From Conus ventricosus (Eukaryota; Mollusca; Gastropoda; Neogastropoda; Conidae): a stretch of 64,000 nt of DNA. Positions 59,916 through 64,000 of this stretch are shown here, one piece after another; within the stretch, counting starts at the first letter, position 1; each line of letters starts with the position of its first letter. Below the pieces are notes generated by a model. The model was not told the origin of the DNA. It saw nothing but the letters and a program-made list of their open reading frames with translations, and did no database searches. Both the position numbers and the translations under genes were made by a program. The stretch covers positions 30,965,497-31,029,496 of the forward strand of contig CM031616.1 of the NCBI GenBank assembly GCA_018398815.1. The letters run 5' to 3'.

Positions 59916-59927
59916 AAAACAAAAAAA

Positions 59928-60027
59928 NNNNNNNNNNNNNNNNNNNNNNNNNNNNNNNNNNNNNNNNNNNNNNNNNNNNNNNNNNNNNNNNNNNNNNNNN
60001 NNNNNNNNNNNNNNNNNNNNNNNNNNN
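59928..60027. other. 100-N assembly gap
   Basis: Exactly 100 unknown bases, the conventional size for a scaffold join of unknown length. The right terminal repeat of element A' should lie here or have been lost. Confidence 0.99.
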
Positions 60028-61492
60028 ATAATGATTCACATTGACAATTTGTCCTGTACTAAATCATTGCTGATTAATGTCCTAGAGTGAAGCCACTTTT
60101 AACGCGTTACGTCATATTTCCTCTATTCAATAAAAGATACTGAAAAGCGTGAAATAATTTTACAATGAATGAATAGCTGGCACTTCGCTCTTTTCATACA
60201 TAAAACTTCATTCTCCGAGACAGTGTCTAAGTGGAGAATTGTGTTATTAAAATTTACTAGAAAACACAGATGACTTTTCACTTCGCCGAGCCGTCGGCGC
60301 CTACTTTTGACACAATTTTCAACTGAAAAATACTCTGTTGAAATGGTCTGTTAAATAATAAATTCTACACATTTTCAGTTGTATTCATAACAGAAATGGA
60401 GTCATTATCAAGATTTCGATCGGGAAGTCCGAATTTTGTAGAATGATAATTTGGATCAAAACTCCGACAATGAACGAAGAAGGCGACTTGCTCAAGGGAA
60501 CCTGCGTCGTCAGTCATTTCGTATAGTCGCAAGCCTGTGCGGAAAAGATCCTAAGCATGCGATATACGAAATGAGAGCTCATGGACATTACTTTTAACAT
60601 GCATCTTCAGATTCTTCGGTTTTCCTCTTACTTTTTGTCAAATCAAGAATTATTCAATGTTCATTCGACAGACAATTGAAAATGGCGCCAAGATTGCTCG
60701 TGCAAAATCCCAGTTTAGAGAAAATATGGGCTTCTCAGCCCAGTACGGTTGTAATGAATCAAATACATTAATTTTTGTGACTTTAGCGACGTACATACAA
60801 TTATGTAGTTCTAAGGTATTCATGATTTAAAGAATTTACACAATTAAAAAATGAGATTCGACCAAGGGAGGTAAGGGAAGATAACTCTCGAACAAAACAT
60901 TTTCATCCATGAAAGGTAACCAAAAGAAATATATACACTGTTAGCACGCGGCTACACATAAATCACAACGTATGTTGAGTTGCAGCTCACAATAGTCAAC
61001 ACACGTACCTGTACTAGAAGATAAAGAACTCTGAACTTAAGGACATGGATCCCAGCGGAATTTTTAACAGCTGATAGTGAAAAAAAGAAGACTGGCACCA
61101 TGCATGCACGCACTAACACGAGCATACACATTGCTAGGATTCTGTCTTGACTAGGACGTCTTCAGGATGCATTGCATGATGCGCTCAGCATTTCTCCATT
61201 CTGTAGTAACATTGTTCTCACAATTTCTCCATTCTGTAATGACATTGAATGTATAATCACTTTTAATCCATTGGATGCGTCAGTGTTATCCCTGTAACTC
61301 TGACATTAAAAAAAAAAATCATTTTGATTCTTTTATCCACATACACAAATATGTATTTAAGAAATGCATCATATTTTCATAAGCGTGATATTCATAGTAC
61401 ATGGTCGAACAGATGCATACATAAAGAGCAAAAATATGTGAAAGAATAATCGAAACCAAATATACAAACAAACAAAAACCAAATACACAATA

Positions 61493-61548
<56 letters not shown>

Positions 61549-62140
61549 ACACACACACACAGTCTAGTTGTGAAAAATCCCTCTCCTTTTTATATGCTCT
61601 GTCCTTTAAGTCATGTCGTTAATCATTAGTTATTACTAACCATTATGTATTTGAAACCTCCTAACATAATCATTTTGATGGTTTATCAATAGATCACAGC
61701 AGGCCCATTGTTCTAAAGAAAAAAAGTACTACATTTCACGTGTATGGAAGCTGTGTGTTTCTCCATTCGGTTACGATTTCTCTGCATCTGAAGGAATATG
61801 TCAGCATATGGATGAACATTATTCATTTGACATCAGTACACGAAAAATTTAGCTAGTACAATTATCATATCAAAATCCACATCTGTTTCATAATCATTGA
61901 AACATCTAAAAACTGTTAGCACTTTCATTCTCATATTCACTGTGGACTACAGACTGACAGCGAAATCTCTTGGCAGACAAGCGGAAATTCTCAGTTCACT
62001 TGCTCATCGGAGAACCAAAGTTGGACTGGGACAATGGACATGGGGGTGAGCAGTAAGCTGAACTACAAAACGATCGCACTTTACTATTTCCCGTCTCGCT
62101 TTCACACCTTCACTACTACCTCCTCCTTTACCCCCACCCC
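60028..62140. other. Sequence after the gap, no gene seen, (CA)n at 61,495-61,560
   Basis: AT-rich DNA with no element similarity and only chance frames. A long CA repeat is at 61,495-61,560. A short direct duplication (TTTCTCCATTCTGTA) occurs at 61,192 and 61,226. Confidence 0.6.
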
Positions 62141-62148
62141 TGCAATGT

Positions 62149-63269
62149 CCTCCCCCCCCCCCCCCCCCCCCACCCCCCTCTGCGCAGTTTGTACATACAG
62201 TGTGTCATCAGAACATAGGACTAGGGTTTGATCAGCATGGAAATGACAGGTCTACTCCCTTCATTTTGGTTTAAATGCACGTACATAGGACGTGAGGTTG
62301 CTTTGGAACACGTGTGTGACAAAGAGAGCGAGAGAGACAGAGAAAAGATACAGAATGACAGGGATTCTATAATTTCTGTTCAGATAAGGTATATGTGGAT
62401 ATGGGTAACACGACCTTTCTATGACGTGTTCTTTTCCTAAATATTCTGAAAGACAATGAGAAAGACTCTGGTAAACACATACATTATTTTACATCTCTTT
62501 CTTTTCGGCCTTAATCACACGTGAGCAGAACAGGCTATTACTGATTTATGTTTGTTGAGTTGTCATTGCATTGCTAATGGTAGTTTTTATTACACGTCTT
62601 TTCCCTTAAGGAGAGCAAGAAGAAACTTGGGGCGACAGATTGATTTTTTAATCAGCTTGTCGCCAGGACAGCAGGAGATTACCTGGGAGTTTCTACCTCT
62701 GCGGATAGCAATACACATTCATGTACACAAGTCTGCCTACAAACAAATATTGCCATGGCTACATGTACCTTTTTCAGCCACACAGAATTCAAATCATGAT
62801 AAATGTGACGAAACGCTTGACAAAACCATCCGATCGGTCCCACTAAAACCCCAAACTCAAAAATAGATTTCAAATCTATGCCCACTCTCCTCTCTCAACC
62901 CCCCCCCCCCTCCTCCCCCTTTCCCTCACTTAGGACGGTGCGAACTGCCCAGCTGACACGATCTATGACAAAAGGAAAAAATTGCGTCACGGTAAATGCG
63001 CAACACCTTTCGTTCTTGCCAGTCTACCCCCCCCCCCCCCCTTTTCAACTCGCCTTCCCCACTCTGATTAGCTACAATGCAGTGAAATTTCAATTTCATT
63101 GTGGCAATTGCATGTCCCCGCCCCTCCCCCCCCCCCCCCCCCTCCTTCCCCGTGCTATCTTCACACACCCTCCCCCCTCTATCCCGTGAAACAAAGGCAC
63201 GACTTGTGGCTGCAATTAACATAAAGGCTATAGCCAAATCTCCCCCTTTCTTCCCCCCCCCCCCCCCCA
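62149..63269. repeat. Interspersed poly-C tracts (five)
   Basis: Runs of about 10-21 C at 62,151-62,170, 62,899-62,908, 63,027-63,041, 63,126-63,141 and 63,256-63,269. The minus-strand frame 63,303-62,926 joins four Gly-rich segments but is carried by these runs, so I do not call a gene. Confidence 0.75.
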
Positions 63270-64000
63270 CCTCATATCCTACAGTCCATGTCCTCGCGGA
63301 CATCCAGTAAATTATGTCACTGGAGTTTCTCCTGAGTGTCTGTGTCTATATGGACGCATAAATTAAACCGGCGGCAGAAGTCAGTGAGCTGTGCCGAGTA
63401 GGTTCAAACGGTTTCCGTGGCGACTGGTGATAAGACTAGATCCCTCCCCCTCTCACCCCTGATGGGTGAATGACAGGTTGTCAAAATCGAATCTGGCAAT
63501 TAGAATTCATATATACCAGACACACAGGGGCACAGTTTCACTGACCCCTCAAGACTGCCTGTAGACCGGACAGGTGAAGAAAAAGAGTCAACTTGAGAAG
63601 GCGTGGGAAACTCCCGGTAACCTCGTTGATCTCCAGTCATTCACTGTTCATTCCCAGGAAAAGTGAGTTGGAAATCTGTTTTAACCTTTTCGAATCTATG
63701 TATTGATTTTATGTATGCTGTGTGCGTTAACATTGTAAATTTGTACAAATGCTTAGCAACATGTATCAAACTGAAGAATGATTATCCTGTGTGGGAGTTT
63801 GCTTGCCATCATATGGCAAAAGCTCTCTCCCAGTAGTTATGATTCTTTATTAACAATCTGACCACTGTTCTTTGTGTTCACCCTGACTTTTGCCAGTTGG
63901 CAATTCTGTCTGTTAGGATAGCAATTCAATGATTAATTTTGGTCAGGAAAACAGTATGCCTGTGCTAGGTTAAAAACTGCTACTCTGATATATAAATACT
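63270..64000. other. Right edge, no gene seen
   Basis: Ordinary mixed sequence with no recognisable domain, repeat or RNA gene. Confidence 0.5.

Larger units (their letters stand above)
46823..59927 (+). mobile_element. Element A': second copy of element A, extends to the N gap
   Basis: Same flank, same terminal palindrome and same gene order as 16,295-26,172, and it continues with PolB C-terminus, integrase and P9-P12. The right terminal repeat is not present before the gap. It shares A's two MCP lesions, so A and A' represent one insertion seen twice. Coordinates of its genes are approximate because of the many indels. Confidence 0.88.

Noticed and set aside
62926..63303. 125-codon Gly-rich minus-strand frame
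   Set aside because: Glycine blocks are the poly-C tracts; the intervening text shows no domain.
1..64000. CRISPR arrays, rRNA operons, riboswitches, bacterial origins
   Set aside because: No spaced repeats of CRISPR type and no conserved RNA gene were seen; all tandem arrays are satellites or microsatellites.

Overview
The window looks like nuclear DNA of an invertebrate animal, most likely a mollusc and perhaps a gastropod. It has long GA, CA and poly-C microsatellites, decayed non-LTR retrotransposons, tRNA-derived SINEs with exact target-site duplications, and one host gene with a spliceosomal acceptor. That gene encodes a two-domain Ig-like membrane protein. No bacterial operon, rRNA or CRISPR array is present. 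The species assignment is inference; that it is animal-type DNA is clear.

Layout. 1-11,330: repeat-rich host DNA. It holds a minus-strand LINE (1-1,490) split by a SINE, compound microsatellites, a ~115-bp tandem repeat (4.5-4.95 kb), a 27/54-bp minisatellite (5.25-5.6 kb), a second SINE family (5.9-6.1 kb), a LINE ORF1 (7.6-8.55 kb) and two LINE RT C-terminal fragments (9.13 and 10.3 kb). 11,180-12,851: the Ig-like gene on the minus strand, with a full-length SINE inserted at its stop codon. 13.44-16.29 kb: flanking DNA with no recognised gene. 16,295-~26,170: element A, the left three quarters of a Maverick/Polinton-class virus-like transposon.

At ~26,180 the sequence jumps back. 26,182-28,134 is a second, indel-rich copy of 11.5-13.44 kb. 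Then comes element B (~28,147-43,921, ~15.8 kb, bounded by ~185-bp inverted repeats and reading in the opposite direction). Then comes a second copy of the 13.44-16.29 kb flank (43,923-46,822), and then element A' (46,823-59,927), which is element A again and extends further right until a 100-N gap. The most economical reading is two haplotypes of one locus joined end to end, the second poorly polished and carrying an extra Maverick (B) where the first has an empty site. 60,028-64,000 is an unrelated sequence piece without recognisable genes.

Maverick gene order from the hairpin end: packaging ATPase(-), P2(-), P3(+), P4(-), major capsid candidate MCP(+), P6(+), protein-primed-type DNA polymerase B(+), retroviral-type integrase(-), P9(-), P10(-), P11(+), P12(+). 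Genes are packed head-to-head or tail-to-tail with 17-40 bp between them. PolB would replicate the element, the integrase would insert it, the ATPase would package DNA, and MCP plus some P-genes would build the particle. No cysteine (adenain-type) protease was found. All copies are broken by frameshifts. Many look like sequencing error, but two MCP breaks are shared by A and A' and look genuine.
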